A stretch of DNA of 53,496 nt from Rhodopirellula europaea 6C (GTDB lineage Bacteria > Planctomycetota > Planctomycetia > Pirellulales > Pirellulaceae). Shown here one piece after another: positions 8,541 to 16,197 of this stretch. Position 1 is the first letter of the stretch; each line of letters starts with the position of its first letter. The notes below the pieces were generated by a model. The model was given only the letters and a program-made list of their open reading frames with translations. It was not told the origin of the DNA and ran no database searches. A program made the position numbers and the translations under genes. The DNA is taken from contig NZ_ANMO01000130.1 in assembly GCF_000338295.1 (NCBI RefSeq), positions 1 to 53,496 on the forward strand. The letters run 5' to 3'.

Positions 8541-10582
8541 TGAAGAGTTTTCGCCGAGTTCTGCGATTATCGCTGCGACGTCGTATGTCCTTGCTGGGCA
8601 TCTTGTTGTCGTCGTTGGTGATTGCTGCTTTGTGGGGCGCGAACATCGGCACGCTGTACCCGATGGTGGAGGTCGTTTTCAAAGGAGACGATCTGCCGTC
8701 ATATGTCGATGAACGACTGGCCGAGGCACGCGTCACGGTCGAAGAACAACGCGTCGAACTCATTCAGCTGAATGACGAGCTCGACGAGCTTCAACAACGA
8801 GCGAAGACAGCAACCGACGCCGACACCCAGGCTGCGTTGCAACAAGAAATCAATACAACGACGTTTGAAATTTCCTCCGCCGAGTTGGCACAAACTGCGA
8901 CCAAGAAATCTGCGGAGTGGTTGTCTTGGGCCCAGCCTTGGATTGACCAATCGGCTCCACGAGGTGCGTTTCCGACTTTGGTATTCATCGTCGTGATGTT
9001 GGTTGGTGGGACCGCGATCAAGTTGGTCGCCCTGACCATCAACCTGATGCTCGTTCAATACGTCGCCGAAGGCACGGTGATGGAACTGCGAGAAAAGTAC
9101 TTTCGCAAATCCTTGCACTTGGACCTCGATCACTTTGGCCAAAACGGCTCTGCCAATCTGACCAGTCGGCTCACCAACGATGTCGCTCACATCGCCGTTG
9201 GAGTCAGCACGCTGCTCGGGCGACTGATTCGCGAACCTCTGAAGATGGCGGTTTGTTTGTTTGGAGCCGCGACGGTTTGCTGGCGTTTGTTGTTGTTGGT
9301 GATGATCGTTTCGCCACTGATGGCGTTTGTGATGCAACACCTCAGCCGAGCGATTCGTCGTGCCAGCCGCCGAGCGATGGAAGAGATGAGCAGCCTTTAT
9401 GGAATGCTCAATGACGCCTTCGGTGGTATTCACGTCGTCAAATCATTCAACACACAAGCCTACGAACGAGCCCGTTTTCGCGCTCGCGTGCAGGCCTATT
9501 TTCGCCGCTCGATGAAGGTGGCTTTGTACAACACACTCGCTCGCAGCAGCAGCGAATTGCTAGGTCTGACGATGGTCGGACTGGCAATCTTGGCGGGTGG
9601 TTATTTGGTGATCAACCAACAAACTCACTTGCTGGGCATTCGCATGAGCGCACGTCCGCTGGATGTTGGCCAAGTCCTGTTGTTCTTTGGTTTGTTGATT
9701 GGTGCATCTGATCCAGCTCGCAAGTTGTCCGATGTTTGGACGTCGCTTCAGCGTGGTATCGCCGCATCGAATCGCGTTTACGAAATCATCGACGAACCGA
9801 TTCGAGTGACCGAGCCAACCAACCCGGTTCACCTAGATCGTCCTCATCGATCGATCGAGTTCAAGGGTGTCCACTTCCAGTATCCCTCCGGACCGATGGT
9901 GCTGCGTGGTATTGATCTCACCATTCAACATGGCGAGACGATCGCGTTGATCGGTCCCAACGGTTGCGGCAAAAGCACCTTGATCAACTTGTTGTGTCGT
10001 TTCGACGATCCACACCAGGGCGAAGTCTGCTTTGACGATGTGGCGATCAATCGTCTGCCCACGCGTGATCTGCGGCGACGCATTGCATTGGTCAATCAAC
10101 GGACGGTGCTGTTCGATGACACGATCGAAAACAATATTCGCTACGGCAGTCCCAGCGCCGATGCTCACGACGTCGTTCGCGCCGCCAAGCTGGCTTTCGC
10201 AGATGACTTCATTCGCCGGAAAACACCCGACGGCTATCAAACGCTGCTCGGATCCGGTGGCGTTCGATTGTCCGGCGGACAGATGCAACGAATCGCACTC
10301 GCACGAGCTTTCTTGCGGGATCCCGACATCCTGATTCTGGATGAAGCGACCAGTCAAATCGATATCGAAAGTGAACAGCTGATTCACCGCGCCTTGGAAA
10401 CGTTCCTGGAAGATCGCACGGGAATCATGATCACCCACCGAGCCAGCACGCTCGCGATGGCCGATCGAGTCGCGGTTTTGGATCTTGGACAAGTTGCCGA
10501 TGTGGGAACGCATCACCAATTGCTTGCTAGCAATTCATTCTATCGCAGCCTCTGTCACAGTGATCTGACCGACGCGGCTTGA
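8540..10582 (+). CDS. MsbA-like ABC exporter with an inserted extracytoplasmic coiled coil
   Basis: A 680-residue half-transporter with the membrane domain and ATPase fused. TM1 is near residues 18-36. The sequence EARVTVEEQRVELIQLNDEL and onward (about residues 55-125) is a heptad-rich helical insert before TM2 (FIVVMLVGGTAIKLVALTI). The ATPase has Walker A GPNGCGKST (about 472-480), signature LSGGQMQRIALARA (about 577), Walker B ILILDEATSQID (about 596) and the switch His in ITHRAST (about 632). Family members export lipid A, lipids, peptides or drugs as dimers. The substrate is unknown. The insert is on the outer face if TM1 goes outward, as in MsbA. The gene is followed 90 bp later by an S46 peptidase in the same direction. 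Confidence 0.92.
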   Translation: MKSFRRVLRLSLRRRMSLLGILLSSLVIAALWGANIGTLYPMVEVVFKGDDLPSYVDERLAEARVTVEEQRVELIQLNDELDELQQRAKTATDADTQAALQQEINTTTFEISSAELAQTATKKSAEWLSWAQPWIDQSAPRGAFPTLVFIVVMLVGGTAIKLVALTINLMLVQYVAEGTVMELREKYFRKSLHLDLDHFGQNGSANLTSRLTNDVAHIAVGVSTLLGRLIREPLKMAVCLFGAATVCWRLLLLVMIVSPLMAFVMQHLSRAIRRASRRAMEEMSSLYGMLNDAFGGIHVVKSFNTQAYERARFRARVQAYFRRSMKVALYNTLARSSSELLGLTMVGLAILAGGYLVINQQTHLLGIRMSARPLDVGQVLLFFGLLIGASDPARKLSDVWTSLQRGIAASNRVYEIIDEPIRVTEPTNPVHLDRPHRSIEFKGVHFQYPSGPMVLRGIDLTIQHGETIALIGPNGCGKSTLINLLCRFDDPHQGEVCFDDVAINRLPTRDLRRRIALVNQRTVLFDDTIENNIRYGSPSADAHDVVRAAKLAFADDFIRRKTPDGYQTLLGSGGVRLSGGQMQRIALARAFLRDPDILILDEATSQIDIESEQLIHRALETFLEDRTGIMITHRASTLAMADRVAVLDLGQVADVGTHHQLLASNSFYRSLCHSDLTDAA

Positions 10583-10672
10583 TCAGGCCCGACGACCGGT
10601 TGCATGCGACCGTCGCAACGGCTGAACTGGAGATTCAGGATTCTGTCCCTTCGTGTTTCTGGTTTATCCATC

Positions 10673-12739
10673 ATGTTTGCACACGTGCGCCGTTGGTTCT
10701 TGTCGGGAAGTTGCATGGTTTTCGCTTTGGCTGGTCTGTCCAGCAATTCGCATGCTGATGAAGGCATGTATTTGTTCAACGATGTTCCTCGCGAATTGCT
10801 GCGAGACCGACATCAGTTCGAACCGTCCGAAGAATGGCTGAAGCATCTGCAGCTCTCTTCGGTTCGGTTTAACTCCGGTGGTTCCGGATCGTTTGTGTCC
10901 TCCAACGGTTTGGTGCTGACCAACCACCATGTCGCCAGCGACACGTTGGCCAAACTCAGTTCCAAAGAACGCAATCTGATCGACGATGGGTTCTTGGCGA
11001 AAAGCTTTGACGAGGAACTCAAGGCACCTGATCTAGAACTGAATCAACTGATCTCGATCGAAGACGTGACCGATCGAGTCAACGAGCAGATCACCGAAGC
11101 CGCGGACGCCGAGGAAGCCGCCAAACAACGGCAGGCCGTGATCGCGACGATCGAGAAAGAATCGCTCGATGAAACCGGTTTGCGAAGCGATGTGGTGACA
11201 CTGTTTGGTGGAGCGAAGTATCACCTGTATCGCTACAAGAAATACACCGATGTGCGATTGGTATGGGCTCCCGAGACCGCTGCCGCATTCTTCGGTGGCG
11301 ACGCGGACAACTTTGAATACCCTCGCTACAACCTCGACGCGACGTTGATGCGTGTCTACGAGGATGGCGAACCTGCCAAGCTGGAACATTTCCTGAAATG
11401 GAACGATCAACCTGCCAAGGATGGAGACTTGGTCTTTGTCAGCGGTCATCCTGGTCGCACGCAGCGGATCTTTACTGTCGAGGCGCTGGAGTACCTTCGC
11501 GACAAACGATTGCCTCATGTGTTGGATTTGCTTCGTCGCAAAGAGGTGCTGCTACAGCAATATCGCTTGGAAGGCAAAGAAGCGGCTCGCCGTGGACGCG
11601 ACGAGTTGTTTGGAATCCAAAACGCTCGCAAGGCTTACTCAGGCATGTTGGCTGGACTTCAGGACCCGCAAACGTTTGTGTCCAAAAGAGGGCGCCAGGA
11701 TCGTCTGCTGACTGCACTTTCGAAGTCGCCGGAGCATTCGGGGCTGGCGGACGCTTGGAAAGAAGTCGCGGAAGTGCAGAAGGAAAAGGCTGAGTTGCTC
11801 GACCACTCGGTATCGCTTCGCAGTGAGCTTTTCCAGCTCGCTCTTCGAATTCTGATTTTGTCAGAAGAAGATCGCAAACCCAATGAAGAACGTTTGCCCG
11901 GATACACCGATTCGGGACGCGAATCGCTGATGGCTCAATTGCTTTCACCGGCGCCGATCTACGACGATTTGGAAATGGTGAAGTTGGCCGACGAGATCGC
12001 TTTGTTGCTCGAAAGCCGCGGCATGAACGACTCGATCGTTCAGGAAGTCCTGGCGGGACGTTCGCCCAAACAAGTCGCCAGCGAACTGGTGTCCGGGACG
12101 AAAATCAAAGACGTTGAGACGCGCAAGGCGTTGATCGAGGGTGGGTTGGACGCCGTCTTGGCGTCGAAAGATCCGATGATCCGAATGGCTCGAGTGATCG
12201 CACCTGAGTATCGTCGAATCGACAAGATGAACGAACAACTCAGCGAACGTGAAAAGCAGGCTTACGCGGAGATCACCGAAGCGACGACTGTAATCGAAGG
12301 CACCGGAGGCTATCCCGATGCAACGTTCACACTACGTTTGGCGTTCGGTGTGGTTTCTGGTTACGAAGAACGCGGCGAACAGATTGAGCCGACCACGAAT
12401 TTCGCAGGTGCGTTCACCCACGCGAAGGAACATGAAGGGCAAGAAGATTTTGACCTTCCTGAATCTTGGATGTCCGCGAAAGACAAGATCGACTTGGATA
12501 CCCAGCTCAACTTTGTCTGCACCGCTGACATCATCGGTGGAAACAGTGGTTCACCGGTGGTCGATCGAGATGGAGCCTTGGTGGGACTGATCTTTGATGG
12601 AAATATCCAAAGCCTGACCAGCGACTACCTTTACACCGACGTCCTGAGCCGAGCGGTGAGTGTGTCCGGCGTCGCGATTCCCGAAGCCTTGCGTTCGATC
12701 TACCAAGCCAATGACTTGGCCGATCAACTCGGGAACTGA
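10673..12739 (+). CDS. S46-family dipeptidyl-peptidase, DPP7-like specificity
   Basis: A 688-residue exported serine peptidase. From the ATG at 10673 there is a clear signal peptide (MFAHVRRWFL to SNSHA). The frame is open to 10604, but that would put 23 polar residues before the signal, so I chose 10673. The chymotrypsin-like fold of family S46 is shown by GSGSFVSSNGLVLTNHH with His85 or His86 as the catalytic base, GGDADNFEYPRYNLD with Asp222, and GGNSGSPVVDRDG with Ser625. S46 enzymes remove dipeptides from peptide N-termini in the periplasm. The residue 18 after the catalytic Ser is Gly643 (IFDGN). In characterised enzymes Gly here gives DPP7-type cleavage after hydrophobic residues, and Arg gives DPP11-type cleavage after Asp/Glu. 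Confidence 0.9.
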   Translation: MFAHVRRWFLSGSCMVFALAGLSSNSHADEGMYLFNDVPRELLRDRHQFEPSEEWLKHLQLSSVRFNSGGSGSFVSSNGLVLTNHHVASDTLAKLSSKERNLIDDGFLAKSFDEELKAPDLELNQLISIEDVTDRVNEQITEAADAEEAAKQRQAVIATIEKESLDETGLRSDVVTLFGGAKYHLYRYKKYTDVRLVWAPETAAAFFGGDADNFEYPRYNLDATLMRVYEDGEPAKLEHFLKWNDQPAKDGDLVFVSGHPGRTQRIFTVEALEYLRDKRLPHVLDLLRRKEVLLQQYRLEGKEAARRGRDELFGIQNARKAYSGMLAGLQDPQTFVSKRGRQDRLLTALSKSPEHSGLADAWKEVAEVQKEKAELLDHSVSLRSELFQLALRILILSEEDRKPNEERLPGYTDSGRESLMAQLLSPAPIYDDLEMVKLADEIALLLESRGMNDSIVQEVLAGRSPKQVASELVSGTKIKDVETRKALIEGGLDAVLASKDPMIRMARVIAPEYRRIDKMNEQLSEREKQAYAEITEATTVIEGTGGYPDATFTLRLAFGVVSGYEERGEQIEPTTNFAGAFTHAKEHEGQEDFDLPESWMSAKDKIDLDTQLNFVCTADIIGGNSGSPVVDRDGALVGLIFDGNIQSLTSDYLYTDVLSRAVSVSGVAIPEALRSIYQANDLADQLGN

Positions 12740-12762
12740 GCCGTTTCGGCCAAAAGATTTTC

Positions 12763-12789
12763 GACTGGTGGACAGAAGATCCACCAGTC
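12763..12789. terminator. Bidirectional terminator-like hairpin between convergent genes
   Basis: GACTGGTGGA (12763-12772) pairs perfectly with TCCACCAGTC (12780-12789) around a 7-base loop. It lies between the stop of the plus-strand S46 peptidase (12739) and the stop of the minus-strand lipoprotein (12810). Read on the minus strand it is followed by GAAAATCTTTT, which suits termination of the lipoprotein transcript. Confidence 0.6.
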
Positions 12790-12809
12790 ACTCAATGGTC
12801 GGTTCTCAA

Positions 12810-13076
12810 TCAGTCCGTTTTGGCTTCGATCAAGTCACCGGTTTGCTCAGCGACTTCGCCGGCTGCTTCGCGAATCTCCTCATTCTGATCTTCGAGCTCT
12901 TCCAATTCGTCGGACGAGATCGCACCGTCAACCTGAGCTTCGTTGAGCTCTTCTCGGCCTTCTTGCACTTCTTCGTTGTAGTTGTCGACCGACATATCGT
13001 ACTGGGCTTCGTCGCATCCGATTGCGGTCAAGCAAGTAGCGAAAGCGGCGGTCAATGCGAATGATTTCCAAGGCAT
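12810..13076 (-). CDS. Small acidic lipoprotein
   Basis: An 88-residue protein with a short signal and lipobox LTAIGC (Cys21 lipidated). The mature part is strongly acidic and probably helical, with Glu/Asp-rich heptads (NEEVQEGREELNEAQVDG, ELEELEDQNEEIREAAGEV). GAGAGG stands about 6 bases before the ATG as ribosome-binding site. No family is recognised; the likely location is anchored to a membrane as a short helical spacer or binding protein. It is monocistronic, as far as can be seen. Confidence 0.75.
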   Translation of the reverse strand: MPWKSFALTAAFATCLTAIGCDEAQYDMSVDNYNEEVQEGREELNEAQVDGAISSDELEELEDQNEEIREAAGEVAEQTGDLIEAKTD

Positions 13077-13248
13077 GATGAACCTCTCTGAGTGGGAGCG
13101 TGAGAATTGAATGACGCGCTCGATGAATCAAACCATCGACATTGACGCGTCAGACTCTTCCACGGTCGCACATTTCATGCCAGAAATTTGACGCCTCAAA
13201 CAGGCACCTGCAGGCGTTTCGTTGTTTCCGCTTTGAAAACCAAGCGTC

Positions 13249-14598
13249 TCAGCGAACGATGACCAGGACTTCGGTGATGAAATCGCTGCCAGTGCTGGCG
13301 GCTTCGGGTGTACCCAGAGCAAAATCAATTCGATTGGTGAATGATTCGGCTTCGACGGGCATGAAGTCGCGGTTGCTCAGTGCCATGCCGAGTCGTTGCA
13401 AAGAACGCTTGTCTTTGGCATTCAAGTCATAAGCAACGGCACTCGAAGGAGCCACGTCTTCATCTTGTTGCCACGCGATGCCGGAGACTGCATTGCCCAT
13501 CGCCATCGACATACCGACGGATTCAATCGAGTCTTCGTCAGCGAGCAGTTCGAGGAACAAGCGATCCAATTGTTTCGCTGGACCTCGTAGCAACAGGATT
13601 TGGTAACGAGTATTTTCGTCGAGGGTGACGGATTCACGCGTCGCTTCGATCAAACGTTCACTGACGAGTTGTTTGCTCGATGCCGCTAAACCAGCCGTCG
13701 TCATCGCTTTACGAACTGGATCGCTATCCAATGCAAAGTGGTTACGGGCACCAGGATCACGGACCTCTGGTTTCAGCTGAACGTCGTAGATCAACACCGC
13801 ACCGGAGAGCGACTGAACTTTGCTGTTATTTCCAGCAGCTACGGTCGCCGACATGTCGACGGGAGCAGCGTTCAGCTTGGGCGTTGTTTCGGTATTCGTT
13901 GCCGAAGCAATGGAGTTTGGCTCGGGACGGTTCGGTCCGTTGTTGGTGGATGCCTCCAGGTCTGCGACCGAATTCGTGGTCGCTGATGTGTCTTCAGCGA
14001 GCATATTGCCAACGGGCAAATTGTCGGCAGATTGGTCCGTCGAACTATCATTCGCCGCGATGGTATCCACGGCGGGAGCACTCCGCGAATCCAAGTCATT
14101 GACTGGATCGACTTCAACATTGGCCGGATCGGCTTGCGCGACCACGGTGGAAGGATCACCAATTGGAGTGTTCGGATCGGTATCGCTCAAACGGTTCTGC
14201 AGCGAGGCAACCAACAATCCTGCTGCGGCCAAGCCGGCGATCGCAGCCACCCAAGTTCTTCGGCCATTGCGACTGGATTGAGGAATCACCGATTCGACGG
14301 GAACCGAAACGGGAAGTTTTCGCAGCGGGTGATCGGACGACAAATCATCGTCGATGGCTCGTTGCTGCGCCGCAGCGACAACGCGGGACGCGAAATCGGA
14401 TGGCAAGCTCGATGAGGTGCTTGTGCTTTCGTGCAACGACCGCAACATTTGACGATCGAATTCCGCATCGGTGAGTCGCTGGGCTAAGTCAGCGTCCATG
14501 CGCAACTGCTCGGCGAGCCATTGCGATTGATCATCGCTCAAACGACCATCCAAATGGTCGCTGATCAGCTGATCGATCTGTTCGGGTTTTAAAGACAT
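13249..14598 (-). CDS. Anti-sigma-factor-like membrane protein
   Basis: A 449-residue protein. Residues 1-60 (EQIDQLISDHLDGRLSDDQSQWLAEQLRMDADL, without break) resemble the planctomycete anti-sigma/FecR-type N-terminal domain. The same pattern, [21 protein letters not shown], opens the PSD1 protein at 26032, which is coupled to a sigma gene. A single TM helix (WVAAIAGLAAAGLLVASL, about residues 120-140) follows. It leads to a long Asn/Thr/Asp-rich linker and a C-terminal domain (about 260-449) of unknown fold. I chose the ATG at 14598 because the upstream extension to 14706 lacks the family start. No sigma-factor gene is adjacent, so the partner, if there is one, is elsewhere. The function as an anti-sigma factor is inferred. 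Confidence 0.7.
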   Translation of the reverse strand: MSLKPEQIDQLISDHLDGRLSDDQSQWLAEQLRMDADLAQRLTDAEFDRQMLRSLHESTSTSSSLPSDFASRVVAAAQQRAIDDDLSSDHPLRKLPVSVPVESVIPQSSRNGRRTWVAAIAGLAAAGLLVASLQNRLSDTDPNTPIGDPSTVVAQADPANVEVDPVNDLDSRSAPAVDTIAANDSSTDQSADNLPVGNMLAEDTSATTNSVADLEASTNNGPNRPEPNSIASATNTETTPKLNAAPVDMSATVAAGNNSKVQSLSGAVLIYDVQLKPEVRDPGARNHFALDSDPVRKAMTTAGLAASSKQLVSERLIEATRESVTLDENTRYQILLLRGPAKQLDRLFLELLADEDSIESVGMSMAMGNAVSGIAWQQDEDVAPSSAVAYDLNAKDKRSLQRLGMALSNRDFMPVEAESFTNRIDFALGTPEAASTGSDFITEVLVIVR

Positions 14599-14836
14599 GA
14601 TGCTGTTCTTTTGCAGCGAAAGCGAGGTTTGAAACGTATCGAACCAACGCGACGCGTCCATGCGTAGGGGTACAGTGTGAACAAGCCGGCCGCCAGAGCG
14701 GTGCATCGGGTTGTCAAGGTGTCAGATGGCGGATGAACTCACAAAGTTCCCAAATTAGCTTGAAAACGTTCCGTCTGGGGTACCCACCATCGATCGCGAG
14801 ACCATTTTAGGTGCCAATCGCAAGGCTTATCAGCGA

Positions 14837-15658
14837 ATGACGGCCGCCGGATCTCCGCTGTGCCAGATCGTTTCGGACGAGGAATTAGCCAATCCTTTGC
14901 AGACGGTCGACGCTGCAGGTTGGCTGGGCGGGGACATTTCTGGGAAAAAAGTTTTGTGTCTCGCCGCGGGTGGGGGTCGGCAGAGCTGCTTGTACGCGGC
15001 TGCTGGAGCCCGTGTCACGGTGGTGGATCTCTCACCTGCCATGCTGGAACAGGACCGCATTGCGGCTCGCCAGCGGGGTCACCAGGTCGAACTGATCGAG
15101 GGTTCGATGGATGATTTGTCGATGTTGCCCGCCGGGGGTTTTGACATCGTGATCCATCCCGTCAGCACCTGTTATGTGCCCTCGGTGATGGTCGTTTACG
15201 CCCAAGTCGCTCGGGTGATTCGTGGCGGTGGTATCTATATCAGTCAGCACAAATCGCCGGTGAGCCTGCAAACGTCGACCCAGCCACGGGCTGCTGCGAA
15301 CGGTTCGCCTCGATACACGGTGGAACATGCGTACTACCGCAACGGTTCATCGTCCAAGTCTGGTCCGAACACTCCCGTGCCTCCGCCCGCCGCGAATCCG
15401 GTGGCCGCTCGATTGAGAGAACCCGGTGCGGTGGAGTTCTTGCATCGGTGGGAAGAATTGATCGGCGGGATGTGCCGCTCCGGATTTGTGATCGAGGAGC
15501 TGGCCGAACCAATGCATGCGAAACCTGACGCCGAACCAGGCAGCTTTGCCGAGCGAGCTCGCTTCATCCCGCCTTATGTCCGGATCAAAGCCCGTCGACG
15601 AAACGACCAAACGGCAACCGCCGCGACGACTCAGCGACTTTGGATTCCCGAAAACTGA
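14837..15658 (+). CDS. Class I SAM-dependent methyltransferase, start uncertain
   Basis: A 273-residue protein from the first ATG. The Rossmann-type methyltransferase fold shows in KKVLCLAAGGGRQSCLYAAAGARVTVVDLSPAML (motif I and the acidic end of strand 2), VELIEGSMDDLSMLPAGGFDIVIHPVSTCYV (motifs II-III) and ARVIRGGGIYISQHK. The substrate is unknown. The coding signal seems to begin earlier. In the same frame the codons before this ATG spell ANRKAYQR, matching the NRKAW-type opening of this methyltransferase family, yet no ATG, GTG or TTG occurs back to the stop at 14756. The real start may therefore be a rare codon (ATC at 14789 or ATT at 14804), or the sequence may hold an error. Confidence 0.8.
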   Translation: MTAAGSPLCQIVSDEELANPLQTVDAAGWLGGDISGKKVLCLAAGGGRQSCLYAAAGARVTVVDLSPAMLEQDRIAARQRGHQVELIEGSMDDLSMLPAGGFDIVIHPVSTCYVPSVMVVYAQVARVIRGGGIYISQHKSPVSLQTSTQPRAAANGSPRYTVEHAYYRNGSSSKSGPNTPVPPPAANPVAARLREPGAVEFLHRWEELIGGMCRSGFVIEELAEPMHAKPDAEPGSFAERARFIPPYVRIKARRRNDQTATAATTQRLWIPEN

Positions 15659-15776
15659 TCTAGCCGAGTCGCCACGGCAATTGATAGTTCCAAAGCTTCC
15701 CATTTCTTTGAGTTTGGAAACCATTCAGTTGCACGCTTTGGCAAACCGCATCGAGCCGTTCTGTTCGCAGGCGAAA

Positions 15777-16178
15777 ATGTTGGCGATGATCACGCTGCTG
15801 ATTCTCGTCTGCTCGGGCTGTGTGCGTCGCCGAATGACGGTGCGGACCAGCCCTCCGGGCGCAACGGTCTCGATCGACAACCAATTGATTGGAACCTCTC
15901 CAGCATCAACTGATTTCATTTACTATGGCACGCGTGAGGTTCGTGTAGAACGCGAGGGCTATCGCACAGAAGTCGTGCTACGGAGAATGAAGCCGCCGTG
16001 GTATCAATTGCCGGTTTTGGACTTTGTGAGCGAAACGCTTTGGCCAGGTGAAATTCGCGACGAGCGGATCATCGATATCGAATTGGTGCCTCAAGTGATC
16101 GAACCCTCCGAGGATGTCCTGAATCGTGCCGAAGCCCTCCGCAATCAATCGCGAAGTGGCATCATCCCTGCAGGCTGA
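15777..16178 (+). CDS. PEGA-domain lipoprotein
   Basis: A 133-residue protein from the ATG at 15777. A short hydrophobic stretch, MLAMITLLILVCSGC, looks like a lipoprotein signal, although Cys at -3 is unusual. The domain that follows (MTVRTSPPGATVSIDN, IGTSPASTDFIYYG, REVRVEREGYRTEVV) is a PEGA repeat. PEGA domains are small beta-sandwiches on surface proteins that carry a PPGA-type turn. The rest (WYQLPVLDFVSETLWPGEI) is also usual for planctomycete versions. The frame is open to 15516, overlapping the methyltransferase, but the internal start gives a sensible signal. It is closely followed by the large membrane protein. Confidence 0.78.
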   Translation: MLAMITLLILVCSGCVRRRMTVRTSPPGATVSIDNQLIGTSPASTDFIYYGTREVRVEREGYRTEVVLRRMKPPWYQLPVLDFVSETLWPGEIRDERIIDIELVPQVIEPSEDVLNRAEALRNQSRSGIIPAG

Positions 16179-16197
16179 TTCGACCGATCCTTCGTGG

